64,000 nt of DNA from an uncultured Prevotella sp. (GCA_934281565.1 CAKQXI010000002.1:7959-71958), one strand, 5' to 3'; positions 20,611 to 29,183 are shown, counted from the first letter of the stretch. Numbers and translations: made by a program. The notes: generated by a model from the sequence alone, not told the origin.

Positions 20611-20642
20611 AATTGTATGCCCAAGTATTTGGGCATACAATT
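20611..20642 (-). terminator. Perfect 14-bp inverted repeat after the amylase gene
   Basis: AATTGTATGCCCAA and its complement are separated by 4 nt. A second, imperfect ACTTGGGC/GCCCGAAGT repeat with the same GGGCA core lies at 20582-20605. The pair follows the amylase stop by 40 nt and precedes the recG promoter. There is no T-run in the amylase direction, so a terminator role is possible but unproven. Confidence 0.45.
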
Positions 20643-20681
20643 ATCATGGTCATTTGCTATTTAGATGCAGTAAGCATTCAT

Positions 20682-22625
20682 CTATTTAGAATAGGTGGAA
20701 GTTACATCATTGACAGTGTACTTATTATCTTCTGTCTCACTCGAAATCTCAAAGTATGTGGTCTGGTTGACACCAGTCTTGTCTACGGTCTGAGGGTTGC
20801 CCTTGCCATTGTTGAATACAAAGTTAACAAAGTCCTTGGAGGAGTTGATGGTATATTCTTTCCAGTACCAAGTCTTTCCTCCAATAGTTGTGGTCTCTGT
20901 CATCACGTCTCCAGGCCATTCGGAAGAAGCATTCTGCTTGTTGTTGCTATCCCAAGAATAGAAATAAACTGGGTTCCATTTCACATTGTCTACATTGACA
21001 TACACCTTAATCTTATATGCCTTGAACTTTTGGATGGTATATTCATTGGACACAACGTTTTTCACTTCACCGTTCACTAACAAACCTACTTTCAGGGTGC
21101 AAGAACCATTGATGGTGATTTCCTTGCCACTCTCGACAGTGTTGCTCTTTGCGGTAGGTTCCGAACCATCAATCGTATAAACCAACTTGGCATTGGCATC
21201 ACTGCTAACGGCAGTTAAGGCAACCTTAAAAGTTTCCTCATAAGTGCCAGAAGCCTTATTTATATAAGGTATCTCTGCATTGTTGGAAAGGAAATAAGCA
21301 TAATGATAGCCAGAAAGGATCTTGGTATAGCCATCTTCGCCCTGATAGTTGGCAGCATCGTTTCCTACGGCAACGAGAAGTTTTGCCTTATTGCCTGTTA
21401 CCTCATTGACATAGAGAGACTTCTGTGACTTCTTGTTGGTATAATTGCTCATGTTGGTGATGCCAGCAGCCTTGCGAGCGGTAATCATTGCCTTTAACTC
21501 TGGCTCATATGCCATCCAATGAGGCTGGAAGATGCAAGGAGTACCAGGCATGGCAAGCATATAAGCGTTGGCTGCAAGGGTATCTTTCTTGATGGCATCT
21601 TCTGTATAATCGTCTCCTGCATTTGGGCGAACTTGCACGTCATGGTTCTCCACGAATGTCACGGCATAACGGCGGAGATTGGCATCGTGCATCAGGTTGT
21701 TAGTGCTGTTGAGCTTCGACCAGTCCGATTTATTGATGGCATCACGAATGTTGTAACGGAACTGGAAGTCGAATGCCGCGCTCTTTTTGTTGGTCGCATT
21801 AATCCAACTCGTAATTTTCTCGTTGCTGTCCCAGTATTCGCCAACGGAATATTCAATGCCTGTGGCATCGTTATAGTCGGCAACATGGCTGCCTGCATAT
21901 CCTTTCACCATATCATAGCGGAAGCCAATATATCCAAGGTCGTTTTTTAAGAAGTTCAGATAAGCCTTTACTATCTTCTGTACATTCTCACTCTTATGGT
22001 CGAGGTCACGCATACTTCCCCAGTCTTCGCCCTCGTCATTGTTCTTGCTAAGGCTGACACCCTCGGATTTCGCTTCTGCGGCAGTCTTCCCACCGTCATC
22101 ATTGGCACATATGTCAGTGCTTTGCAACTGGTAAGTCTCTCCATTGTATTCCTCTTTAGGGAAGCCAAACCAACCCTCTGTATTATGATGATTGATGACA
22201 ATATCAGCGATGGTTCCGATATTGTTTTCCTTGAATGCCTTAATCATGTTACGTAGTTCCGTTTCAGTTCCGAAACTGGAGTTTTGGTTGAAGAAATAAT
22301 AAGGAGTGTATCCCATTACTTGTCTGTTTTCTAAGCATTTACCACTTTGGGGAACCCAAACGAGGTCGATGTATCCTTTAAGGTCGTTGGCTTGTGAAGC
22401 CAAGATTTTCCATTGTGAGTTATCGTATGAGTCCCATGAGAACCCTTGCAACATCACACCGCCATAGTTCTCTGGCCATCCTTGCGAAACAGTAGTGGGA
22501 GTCTCGGGTTTGGGAGTCGGTTTTACCTCTGGTTGTTCTGGAGTAACGGGGTCGGTATTGCTGTCGGAGCATCCAACCAACGCAATAGCTAAAAAGGCTA
22601 AGAGTGTCGTATAAATCTTCTTCAT
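20682..22625 (-). CDS. Surface GH13 alpha-amylase lipoprotein with C-terminal starch-binding module
   Basis: A 647-aa lipoprotein (AIALVGCSDSNTD) with a Pro/Glu/Thr-rich linker and a GH13 barrel starting at YGGVMLQGFSWDSYD. Catalytic residues: nucleophile Asp in GFRYDMVKGY (about 237), acid Glu in YSVGEYWDS (about 262) and Asp in FVENHDVQV (about 327). An Ig-like region follows (VYTIDGSEPTAKSN), then a C-terminal CBM26-type module (WNPVYFYSWDS, WPGDVMTE). It plays the SusG role, cutting surface starch for SusCD import, although its barrel is closer to plant/bacilli-type amylases. It is unlinked from susCDEF but shares the operator and promoter geometry. Confidence 0.93.
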   Translation of the reverse strand: MKKIYTTLLAFLAIALVGCSDSNTDPVTPEQPEVKPTPKPETPTTVSQGWPENYGGVMLQGFSWDSYDNSQWKILASQANDLKGYIDLVWVPQSGKCLENRQVMGYTPYYFFNQNSSFGTETELRNMIKAFKENNIGTIADIVINHHNTEGWFGFPKEEYNGETYQLQSTDICANDDGGKTAAEAKSEGVSLSKNNDEGEDWGSMRDLDHKSENVQKIVKAYLNFLKNDLGYIGFRYDMVKGYAGSHVADYNDATGIEYSVGEYWDSNEKITSWINATNKKSAAFDFQFRYNIRDAINKSDWSKLNSTNNLMHDANLRRYAVTFVENHDVQVRPNAGDDYTEDAIKKDTLAANAYMLAMPGTPCIFQPHWMAYEPELKAMITARKAAGITNMSNYTNKKSQKSLYVNEVTGNKAKLLVAVGNDAANYQGEDGYTKILSGYHYAYFLSNNAEIPYINKASGTYEETFKVALTAVSSDANAKLVYTIDGSEPTAKSNTVESGKEITINGSCTLKVGLLVNGEVKNVVSNEYTIQKFKAYKIKVYVNVDNVKWNPVYFYSWDSNNKQNASSEWPGDVMTETTTIGGKTWYWKEYTINSSKDFVNFVFNNGKGNPQTVDKTGVNQTTYFEISSETEDNKYTVNDVTSTYSK

Positions 22626-22701
22626 AATTCTTTTGGTTTTTAACTTTCTTATTAGTTTTATTCTTTTTAGAATAATAGGTTTGGGTATATTTTTTCCTCG
22701 T

Positions 22702-22709
22702 CAAAAGTA
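22702..22709 (-). promoter_or_regulatory. -7 box of the amylase gene
   Basis: TACTTTTG on the minus strand matches the consensus exactly. Its first base is 62.5 bp from the centre of the operator-like site at 22765-22778. No -33 TTTG is seen. Confidence 0.65.
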
Positions 22710-22764
22710 CGATAATATCCTTGATGATGTCATAAGATTTGATGCAAATCAAGTGATAAAAATG

Positions 22765-22778
22765 CGCAATCGTTTGCA
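22765..22778. promoter_or_regulatory. LacI-type operator-like site upstream of the amylase
   Basis: CGCAATCGTTTGCA matches the two perfect operators of the locus at 12 of 14 positions, including one complete half-site and the central CG. Its position relative to the -7 box equals that at lacI, susC and malQ. Confidence 0.6.
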
Positions 22779-22827
22779 TCTTTGAATATATCATGTAGAT
22801 TTTCTTGCAGGTTTCGTTTCTTTTTAC

Positions 22828-22835
22828 TATTTTTG
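22828..22835 (+). promoter_or_regulatory. -7 box upstream of the fimbrillin-like gene
   Basis: TATTTTTG matches TAnnTTTG. If used, it gives a leader of about 405 nt before the ATG at 23248, the longest in the window. Confidence 0.45.
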
Positions 22836-23247
22836 CACCGTCATTTCATGGATGGCTGGCAATGGGTTGCTGGCGTCAATCTGTGATTTGGCTCTATTTA
22901 TAAGATGTGGTGTTTACACATTTACTTCTGACTGGTGAAACTTAGGAACTTTCAATTATGCTCAGAGGGAGATGGTTGTGGATGCCTATTACACGTGTGT
23001 ATATATCACGGCACAAGTGCGCCCTTTCATAAGGAGGGGTGTATCTTGTGTTATATACATATATACCCTGTTGGCGTAGGTATATCCCTAAACTTCTATC
23101 CTTGGCATAATAGGTTTCCTAAGACCTCTACCAGCAAGGAGACAATGAAGTTTAGGACTCCTACGCCAATATCTTTTGAATAGATTGAGCCTGTATTAAT
23201 AATCATCTGCTTTGGGAGTTCGGCGGAACATTAATAGCTATCAAGCA
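22836..23247 (+). ncRNA. Long structured 5' leader / candidate RNA element before the fimbrillin-like gene
   Basis: No convincing gene is present; the 82-codon frame at 22935-23183 lacks protein-like composition. The RNA can form two large hairpins. At 23071-23169, 10 bp (TTGGCGTAGG with CCTACGCCAA) stack over a second perfect 10 bp (CCTAAACTTC with GAAGTTTAGG), then 6 bp (TCCTTG/CAAGGA) and a 6-bp tip with loop CCTA. At 22995-23062, a mostly A-U stem pairs 12 of 13 core positions. This could be a cis-regulatory leader or a separate small RNA. I recognise no known RNA family. Confidence 0.45.
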
Positions 23248-25986
23248 ATGATATACATTAAAAGGAAAAGTACAAGTTTATTATTGGCATTGGCATCATT
23301 ATCAGTAGTATCATCATCCTTAATGTCGTGTTCAGAAAACGAGGGATTGTCAAGTGTCACTCTCTCCGACAAGAAGATTTCTTTCACGACAACAGAAATA
23401 GATGATTGGACTTCTAATTCTGGCAGCAGTAATGATGAAAACTCTCGTGCAATCAGTACCATTGAAGATTATCATCCATTAATTGTAAAGAGTGACTTAG
23501 GGAAACCTTTGTATCTTCATCCTGTAGAACAAGTAGGTACTTATTTCTATAATGATAAGGACGAGCTGGTTACTCGTTCTGGTGTTCCCTTGTCTAAAAT
23601 TAATAATGTAAATAGTATATCCACCAGAGGAACTAAAGTAACGAGTATAAGCAATGAAATCTTTATTAGTTCTGTTTTTAAGAAAGATAATGTAGAAGCA
23701 GAGTTCTTTCCTTTTGAAAAGGCAACACGGAGTGGCAATACTTGGCATACTTCTAATGATAAGTATTGGCCAACCGATGCTACCTTGTCTTTTTATGCTT
23801 ATGCCCCAACTAATGCCAGTATGCTGTCTGAAAGTGGCAGTGGACTGTCGAAAGACAGGACAGTGCTTTATGTAGCAGGAACAGGAGAAGACATTAAGTC
23901 ACAACCAGACTTCATTGTAGCAAAGAGTGAGAACAACAGTCGTTCTGCCACTGAGGCTGCAAGTGCCGTAGATTTGCAGTTCTCCCATGCCTTGACAGCC
24001 ATCACCTTTTCTGTTGGCAATGATATGGTATTGGGAACTGTCAAGAGCGTAGCTATTCGTAATGTCAGGGGAAAGGGAGATTATAATATATCCACAGGTC
24101 GATGGACATTAAGTTCCGACTTGTCCGATTATGAAATACCTTTAGGCACTGATGGCAATGGTATTGACATTGAAACTGGTGTAGCCAAGGCATTAACTAC
24201 CGACCCATTAACTCTTATGATGATACCCCAGAAGTTTGATGCCAACAGTACGACAAAAGTTGAAATAGTATTCAACAATGGTGTTAGTGACCGTACACTA
24301 TCAGCAGAATTAAAGGGAACAGAATGGCAAGCTGGGCATACGATTAACTATAAGCTTTCTGCCAGTGCCATCACTACGCTTAATTTAGGCGATGTCACAT
24401 TTCCTACTTCATGGAGCAATAGCATCAATGCAACAGCCACCAATAAACTAAAGTCTGCTTATGCCAATGGTGACAAGATTGGTCTATTTGTGGTAGATGA
24501 GAATAAGAAAGTAAAGAATGCGAATATTGCCATTACTTATAATGGTTCGGCATGGACTTTACCAAGTGGTGAAACTTATAAGTTCTCACCCCAGTACACT
24601 TACTTCGCTTATTATCCTTATCAATCCAGTTTTACAGGCTTACCTGCTGTAAATGCAACAGTAGATGTAAGCGATGCCACAACATTTTTTAGTTCTGCCA
24701 TCAGTACTTGGAAAAACAGCAAGTTAGTTTCCGACCAAAGCACACTTGCTAAACTCAATGCTTGCGACTTACACATTGGCAAGGCTACATTCGACAACAC
24801 AGCCAGCAAGATAAACTTTACAAACATGGCTCATGCAATGGGATTGGCAGATATTACTTTAGAGTCAAAGATTTTACCTCATTTATACAAATTGAGTACC
24901 GACCAAAGCTATACTTGGACGAATGGTTCAACAGCCGTAACGGCAAGCAACAGTTTGACTAATAGTCGTAAGTTCTACGATGTCACTTCTACAAGAGGTG
25001 TAATGATAGTACCACCAGCTACCACAACATCATTCAATAGCACCAGTACAGGCAATGATGCATGGAGTGAAGCAGTTTCCATTACAGCTGCAGCCAACGA
25101 CATTGATGCAGGAACAGCTAAACTAAATCCATATATAGACAAAGGTACTTATGCCATGGCTTTAGGCGACATTTATTATTCCGATGGTGCTCTTTCTCAC
25201 CAAAGTGATGCTTTACTTTCTGACAAAACTCCTATCGGTGTAATTGCGTATATTGCCCAAGGTAATGATGACTATTGGGTGGAAAAAAATACCGTGAAAG
25301 ATGGCATTGGCGGTCATGCCTTGGTAATGTGCCTTAGAACAATAGGTTCGGTAGGTGCTTATACTGATGCACTAAAGGATTATCAGGCAAATGGTAATAA
25401 TGGAACAGTATGTAAGGCTTACATTGGTCAAGGTTATAAATGGAGAAATACTAATACAAATTCTGGACAAACTCAGATACATGATGCAGGTCTCATTCGA
25501 GGCTCTGGCAATCAGATTTATGGGTCGGGCTATACTTTATCTAAGAAATATTGGGACTTGAATGATTACCCAGCTTTCCAACAGGTGAAGAAATATAACA
25601 CGCTTCCTGCCAATTCTGATAAATGTACGGGCTGGTTTATGCCTTCTGCTGGACAATATTATGCTCTCATAAAAGGACTGGGGGCTGACACCAATACTTC
25701 TTGGAACATCCAAGGTTTCTTGACCAACGGACCGAAAGATACAGAAAATATTAATAAAGCTCTACGCAAAGTAGGAGATGACAAATATACGGAGTTCTTT
25801 GGAAAAATAAACACTTGGCAAATGAGCTCTACCGAAGCCTGGGATGTTAGTTTTTTACTGATAGATTCGGGTGTTGATGACATAAAGGTATCTGGAAGTA
25901 TTAGATTTACTACAAAAAATTCTACACCTTCTGCGTGTAATAAAAATGATGGAACAGCTGTTCTTCGTCCTTTCCTCGCCTTTTAA
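23248..25986 (+). CDS. Large fimbrillin-family (Mfa-like) surface lipoprotein with tandem domains
   Basis: Starting at MIYIKRKSTS gives a 912-aa lipoprotein with lipobox Cys in SSSLMSCSENEG. Two fimbrillin-type repeats are visible. The first covers about residues 130-370, with YWPTDATLSFYAYAP and LQFSHALTAITFSVGNDM; the second covers about 385-600, with FSPQYTYFAYYPYQSSF and INFTNMAHAMGLADITL. The C-terminal 250 residues (GWFMPSAGQYYALIKGLG) resemble the FISUMP-like tip domains of Bacteroidota adhesins. It is probably a fimbrial tip or surface adhesin subunit. No usher-like or protease partner is adjacent. It has its own terminator and a long leader. Confidence 0.85.
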   Translation: MIYIKRKSTSLLLALASLSVVSSSLMSCSENEGLSSVTLSDKKISFTTTEIDDWTSNSGSSNDENSRAISTIEDYHPLIVKSDLGKPLYLHPVEQVGTYFYNDKDELVTRSGVPLSKINNVNSISTRGTKVTSISNEIFISSVFKKDNVEAEFFPFEKATRSGNTWHTSNDKYWPTDATLSFYAYAPTNASMLSESGSGLSKDRTVLYVAGTGEDIKSQPDFIVAKSENNSRSATEAASAVDLQFSHALTAITFSVGNDMVLGTVKSVAIRNVRGKGDYNISTGRWTLSSDLSDYEIPLGTDGNGIDIETGVAKALTTDPLTLMMIPQKFDANSTTKVEIVFNNGVSDRTLSAELKGTEWQAGHTINYKLSASAITTLNLGDVTFPTSWSNSINATATNKLKSAYANGDKIGLFVVDENKKVKNANIAITYNGSAWTLPSGETYKFSPQYTYFAYYPYQSSFTGLPAVNATVDVSDATTFFSSAISTWKNSKLVSDQSTLAKLNACDLHIGKATFDNTASKINFTNMAHAMGLADITLESKILPHLYKLSTDQSYTWTNGSTAVTASNSLTNSRKFYDVTSTRGVMIVPPATTTSFNSTSTGNDAWSEAVSITAAANDIDAGTAKLNPYIDKGTYAMALGDIYYSDGALSHQSDALLSDKTPIGVIAYIAQGNDDYWVEKNTVKDGIGGHALVMCLRTIGSVGAYTDALKDYQANGNNGTVCKAYIGQGYKWRNTNTNSGQTQIHDAGLIRGSGNQIYGSGYTLSKKYWDLNDYPAFQQVKKYNTLPANSDKCTGWFMPSAGQYYALIKGLGADTNTSWNIQGFLTNGPKDTENINKALRKVGDDKYTEFFGKINTWQMSSTEAWDVSFLLIDSGVDDIKVSGSIRFTTKNSTPSACNKNDGTAVLRPFLAF

Positions 25987-26025
25987 CAATAGTCTATTTG
26001 TCAATTAAAATACAGAAGAAATAAG

Positions 26026-26066
26026 CAACACAACTATCATAATGTTATAGTTGTGTTGTTTATTTT
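26026..26066 (+). terminator. Terminator of the fimbrillin-like gene
   Basis: A perfect 12-bp stem (26026-26037 with 26047-26058) is followed by TTTATTTTATT, 40 nt past the stop codon. Confidence 0.85.
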
Positions 26067-26169
26067 ATTCTTTATGATGGTTTATGGCTCAATAATTGTG
26101 CCGTTTCAGTAAATTCAGTAAGGAGTTGAACCATATTGGGATTATCATTTCTGACAATGATCGGATATT

Positions 26170-26331
26170 TTACAATACACTAAAATATTTAGCCTCGTGC
26201 CCCATTTCTTTACGATATTCTTCACGCATACTTTTTTCAAGTTCTGCGACAAAGGCTTTCTTTTTTTCACAAGAAGCTTGAAATCTCCTTAAAGCTTCTT
26301 CTCTTGTAAGTTTCTTTGTATTCATATTCAT
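26170..26331 (-). CDS. Small charged protein of unknown function (about 53 aa)
   Basis: MNMNTKKLTREEALRRFQAS begins a Lys/Glu-rich, probably helical protein ending in GHEAKYFSVL. The composition and ending look like a small conserved Bacteroidales protein, but no function is known to me. A TAATTTTG promoter box at 26356-26363 overlaps the upstream alternative start at 26358, so the ATG at 26331 (or 26325) is preferred. The presence of that promoter supports a real gene. Confidence 0.6.
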   Translation of the reverse strand: MNMNTKKLTREEALRRFQASCEKKKAFVAELEKSMREEYRKEMGHEAKYFSVL

Positions 26332-26355
26332 TTCTTTACAAAAAATAGTTTGATG

Positions 26356-26363
26356 CAAAATTA
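26356..26363 (-). promoter_or_regulatory. -7 box of the small charged-protein gene
   Basis: TAATTTTG on the minus strand, 25 bp from the preferred ATG. It decides against the longer start at 26358. Confidence 0.55.
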
Positions 26364-26417
26364 CGTTTTTTCTTTGAAATAACCAAGATTTTCTATGGAA
26401 TTCTCTAATTGATACCT

Positions 26418-26472
26418 CTTTCCCTATAATTTTAATATTGCTCTTATTTTATATAAATAAGCACTGCCATAT
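26418..26472. repeat. Left copy of a 55-bp direct repeat flanking the AbiE cassette (relic of an SGNH hydrolase 3' end)
   Basis: It matches 28034-28088, the 3' end of the SGNH hydrolase gene, at 44 of 55 positions. Read on the minus strand it still encodes a similar tail (YGSAYLYKIRAILKL then stop, against YADAYLRKVRAILK then stop). It has no upstream gene body, so it is a fragment. The AbiE pair lies exactly between the two copies. Confidence 0.7.
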
Positions 26473-26555
26473 CATAAAATAAAGGAATACAGTTAAAATG
26501 GTCACATTTTGAACAGAAAAACAAAGAAAAATTAGTTTTCTATTCAATTTTTAGC

Positions 26556-26563
26556 TATCTTTG
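26556..26563 (+). promoter_or_regulatory. -7 box of the AbiE operon
   Basis: TATCTTTG matches TAnnTTTG and ends 4 nt before the ATG at 26568. The message would be leaderless or start at the second ATG (26574). Confidence 0.6.
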
Positions 26564-26567
26564 CACA

Positions 26568-27194
26568 ATGATTATGGATTTAGAGCATATAGGTAATATT
26601 CCTGTGAACACTTCTTCCATTTCCTCATTGTTTTCAGAAATGAAAGCAGGAAATCAGAAAGTGCGTAATCTTGGATTAGATGGCAAGATCATCCGACTCA
26701 AGAAAGGACTCTATGTGATTGATCCGTCCGTATCACGTATGGCACTATCTACAGAACTTATCGCCAACCATATTTATGCGCCCTCCTATGTATCTATGTC
26801 TTCAGCATTAAGATACTATGGATTGATACCAGAGACTGTCTATATCACTCAGTCAATGACGATTAAGCATTCCCGTAGCTTTGACACTCCTGTCGGACGT
26901 TTTGATTACAGATTTATGAACCGAGATGCTTTTCCTATTGGTGTCACAATCATCAACAAGCAGAATTACGCTTTCCTGATAGCTACTCCAGAGAAAGCTC
27001 TCTGCGACCTTGTCGCTAATTCTCCCCAGGTGAACCTACGATATATGAAAGATGTTGAAGCATATCTGGAAGAAGATATACGAATGGATATTGAGGATTT
27101 TCGTAATATGGATACCAGCATCTTTGAACGTTATGCCAAGGTGGGCAAAAAGGCAAAGTCCATCCAAACACTCATTAATTATTTGAAGAAATGA
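26568..27194 (+). CDS. AbiEi-family antitoxin (type IV toxin-antitoxin / abortive infection)
   Basis: A 208-aa protein with an N-terminal winged-helix region (LGLDGKIIRLKKGLYVID) and the AbiEi body (LIANHIYAPSYVSMSSALRYYG and ATPEKALCDLV). AbiEi is the repressor-antitoxin that counters the nucleotidyltransferase toxin AbiEii. The last four bases overlap the start of the next gene (ATGA), giving translational coupling, as is normal for this pair. The ATG at 26574 is an equally plausible start because the promoter is so close. Flanking 55-bp repeats suggest the pair arrived as a unit. Confidence 0.92.
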   Translation: MIMDLEHIGNIPVNTSSISSLFSEMKAGNQKVRNLGLDGKIIRLKKGLYVIDPSVSRMALSTELIANHIYAPSYVSMSSALRYYGLIPETVYITQSMTIKHSRSFDTPVGRFDYRFMNRDAFPIGVTIINKQNYAFLIATPEKALCDLVANSPQVNLRYMKDVEAYLEEDIRMDIEDFRNMDTSIFERYAKVGKKAKSIQTLINYLKK

Positions 27195-28015
27195 ACGAAA
27201 TATATAATCAAATGTTGTTAGCTTACGAGCAGACAACTGAACAGCAAAAGCGAAATGCCATTTTTGAAGTCAATCAGCAAATAATCCTTGCAGGTCTATA
27301 CAATGGTGGATTCTTTGATGTTGCAGCCTTTTATGGTGGCACATGTCTTCGTATATTCCATGGTCTCCAGCGTTTTTCTGAGGATATGGATTTCTCACTT
27401 CTCTGCCAAGATGACAACTTTGACTTCACACAATACTTCCAGCCTATCATTGATGAATTTGCAATGGTTGGTCGAGAAGTTGAAATTAAAAAGAAAGACA
27501 AGAAAAATTTCGGCAAGGTAGAATCTGCTTTCTTGAAAGATAATACCGATGTATATGATATTACCTTTCAAACAGAAAAATCTGTAAAAATCAAAATAGA
27601 AGTCGATACCCAGCCACCACTGAAATTCAATACCGAGCAGAAACTTCTCCTGCTTCCAAGTTCTTTCATGGCGCGTTGCTTTACGTTGCCCGACTTATTT
27701 GCAGGAAAAATGCACGCATTGGTCTATCGAGCATGGAAAAACCGTGTAAAAGGTCGCGACTGGTACGATTTTGAGTGGTATGTACGCCATAACACTTCCC
27801 TCGACTTCACTCATTTGCATGAGCGCGTTCTCCAATTCAATCAAGAAGATATCACCAAGGAATCATTCTTAGAAAGACTTAAAGAACGCCTATCAACAAC
27901 TGACATCAATCAAGTGAAGGCAGATGTATTGCCCTTTGTCCGCAACCCAAAGGAACTTGACATTTGGTCGAATGATTATTTCCTGCAATTAGCAAATATG
28001 GTCAAATTTGAATAA
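27191..28015 (+). CDS. AbiEii/AbiGii nucleotidyltransferase toxin
   Basis: A 274-aa protein with the polymerase-beta-like nucleotidyltransferase core. FYGGTCLRIFHGLQRFSEDMDFSL carries the GG(T/S) and D-x-D residues at about positions 49-72; KIKIEVDTQPP and LFAGKMHALVYRAWKNRVKGRDWYD follow. Members transfer nucleotides to RNA targets and block growth, giving phage resistance when AbiEi is lost. It starts inside the stop codon of the antitoxin gene. All core motifs look intact. Confidence 0.93.
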   Translation: MNEIYNQMLLAYEQTTEQQKRNAIFEVNQQIILAGLYNGGFFDVAAFYGGTCLRIFHGLQRFSEDMDFSLLCQDDNFDFTQYFQPIIDEFAMVGREVEIKKKDKKNFGKVESAFLKDNTDVYDITFQTEKSVKIKIEVDTQPPLKFNTEQKLLLLPSSFMARCFTLPDLFAGKMHALVYRAWKNRVKGRDWYDFEWYVRHNTSLDFTHLHERVLQFNQEDITKESFLERLKERLSTTDINQVKADVLPFVRNPKELDIWSNDYFLQLANMVKFE

Positions 28016-28033
28016 GTGTAGAAATATTCTCCT

Positions 28034-28088
28034 AACTTTCCCTATTACTTTAATATTGCTCGTACTTTGCGCAAATAAGCATCGGCAT
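28034..28088. repeat. Right copy of the 55-bp repeat (3' end of the SGNH hydrolase gene)
   Basis: This copy includes the last 14 codons and stop of the SGNH hydrolase gene. It pairs with the diverged copy at 26418-26472 in direct orientation around the AbiE genes. Confidence 0.7.
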
Positions 28089-29154
28089 ATTGTCGCATTC
28101 CAAGATCGGTAGGATGAACACCTTCCACCATGGCATCCATGCAGAGAGCTAAGTCCTCGTGACTTAGATAGAAGATACCTTTGATACCCTCGTCTTGTAG
28201 CTGCTTATAAGCCTTTTTCAGACGGATGTTAGTCTGGGTATATAGGTCTTTGATTTGTAGAGAAGACAATTCGTTGGTGTTGCCACAATGCTCTACCAAC
28301 AAGACTGGGGCGTTGCTCACACTTCTCAATTTCTTTACACCGCTTACTGTGTTCGGAATGATGTTGTCAAGACGGTACTCCATGTTCGGCATACAGTCAA
28401 TGATGTATAACTTAGCGTCAATCTCTGCCAAAGCGGCAAATAACTCTGGCTCCAACCGTCCATTGCCAGAGAAACCGAGGTTGACAACCCTATGTCCCGA
28501 CTCACGTGCCAAGATATTACTCCAAGCCATCCCCGGTCGTGATGCACAAGCTCCTTGGGCAATGGAAGTGCCATATACCACAATCGGCTTCTCTTGGCTG
28601 GCAGGATATAGTTGCCAAGTAGCTCCCTGCTTAACACCTATCTCCATCCACTTGACAGAAGCATATAGAGGCAAGTATAAGCGAAACTTATAGCCCTTGG
28701 CTGGAGCCATTTCAGCAGATACGTTCTTATAACAATATGTCACTGTATCCTTGGAGAAAGAATACTCGGCTCCACACCAGCGATATGTTCCATTCTTGTC
28801 GATGGCATACATATCTACTCCTGCTACTCCTGTGGCAGGCATGTGCCACATACTCAAGCCACCCTCCACGGCATAACGTACCGTGATTTCATTGGAATTG
28901 GTCTGGAACATGACAGAAAGCCCAGCAGTATTCTTTGCCAATATTTGGACTGGTTGGCGTACAGCCTCCATCCATCGTTGAGGCAAGCGAGCATAAGAGT
29001 CTCTCAGTTCGTTGCCCCACCAACGCCCATCTATCGCATTCTCCGTTTCATGCAATACATTGTGCCAAACTTCCTGGGCGAAAGTCCCAGACGTAGTAAT
29101 AAATTCCCATACCAAAAAGAGAAGGAATACCTTCCCAAGATTACTTTTTCTCAT
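28045..29154 (-). CDS. Secreted SGNH/GDSL-type hydrolase (two-domain carbohydrate esterase-like)
   Basis: A 369-aa protein with signal peptide (SGTFAQ). The N-terminal half is the beta-sandwich found before SGNH_hydro_3 domains (about residues 30-170, with GLSMWHMPATGVAGVDMY). The C-terminal half is the SGNH hydrolase: block I variant VVYGTSIAQGACASRPG (nucleophile Ser about 195), the Gly block NLGFSGNGRLE, and the catalytic pair in GVHPTDLGMRQYA. Such enzymes deacetylate polysaccharides or act as esterases. The exact substrate cannot be read from sequence. Its 3' end is duplicated on the far side of the AbiE cassette. Confidence 0.88.
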   Translation of the reverse strand: MRKSNLGKVFLLFLVWEFITTSGTFAQEVWHNVLHETENAIDGRWWGNELRDSYARLPQRWMEAVRQPVQILAKNTAGLSVMFQTNSNEITVRYAVEGGLSMWHMPATGVAGVDMYAIDKNGTYRWCGAEYSFSKDTVTYCYKNVSAEMAPAKGYKFRLYLPLYASVKWMEIGVKQGATWQLYPASQEKPIVVYGTSIAQGACASRPGMAWSNILARESGHRVVNLGFSGNGRLEPELFAALAEIDAKLYIIDCMPNMEYRLDNIIPNTVSGVKKLRSVSNAPVLLVEHCGNTNELSSLQIKDLYTQTNIRLKKAYKQLQDEGIKGIFYLSHEDLALCMDAMVEGVHPTDLGMRQYADAYLRKVRAILK

Positions 29155-29183
29155 ACCCTTGTTTTTAGTTAGTTCTCTTTATG

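Noticed and set aside
22935..23183. 82-codon plus-strand frame in the fimbrillin leader
   Set aside because: No signal, family or ribosome-binding site was seen; its sequence is better explained by the RNA hairpins it overlaps.
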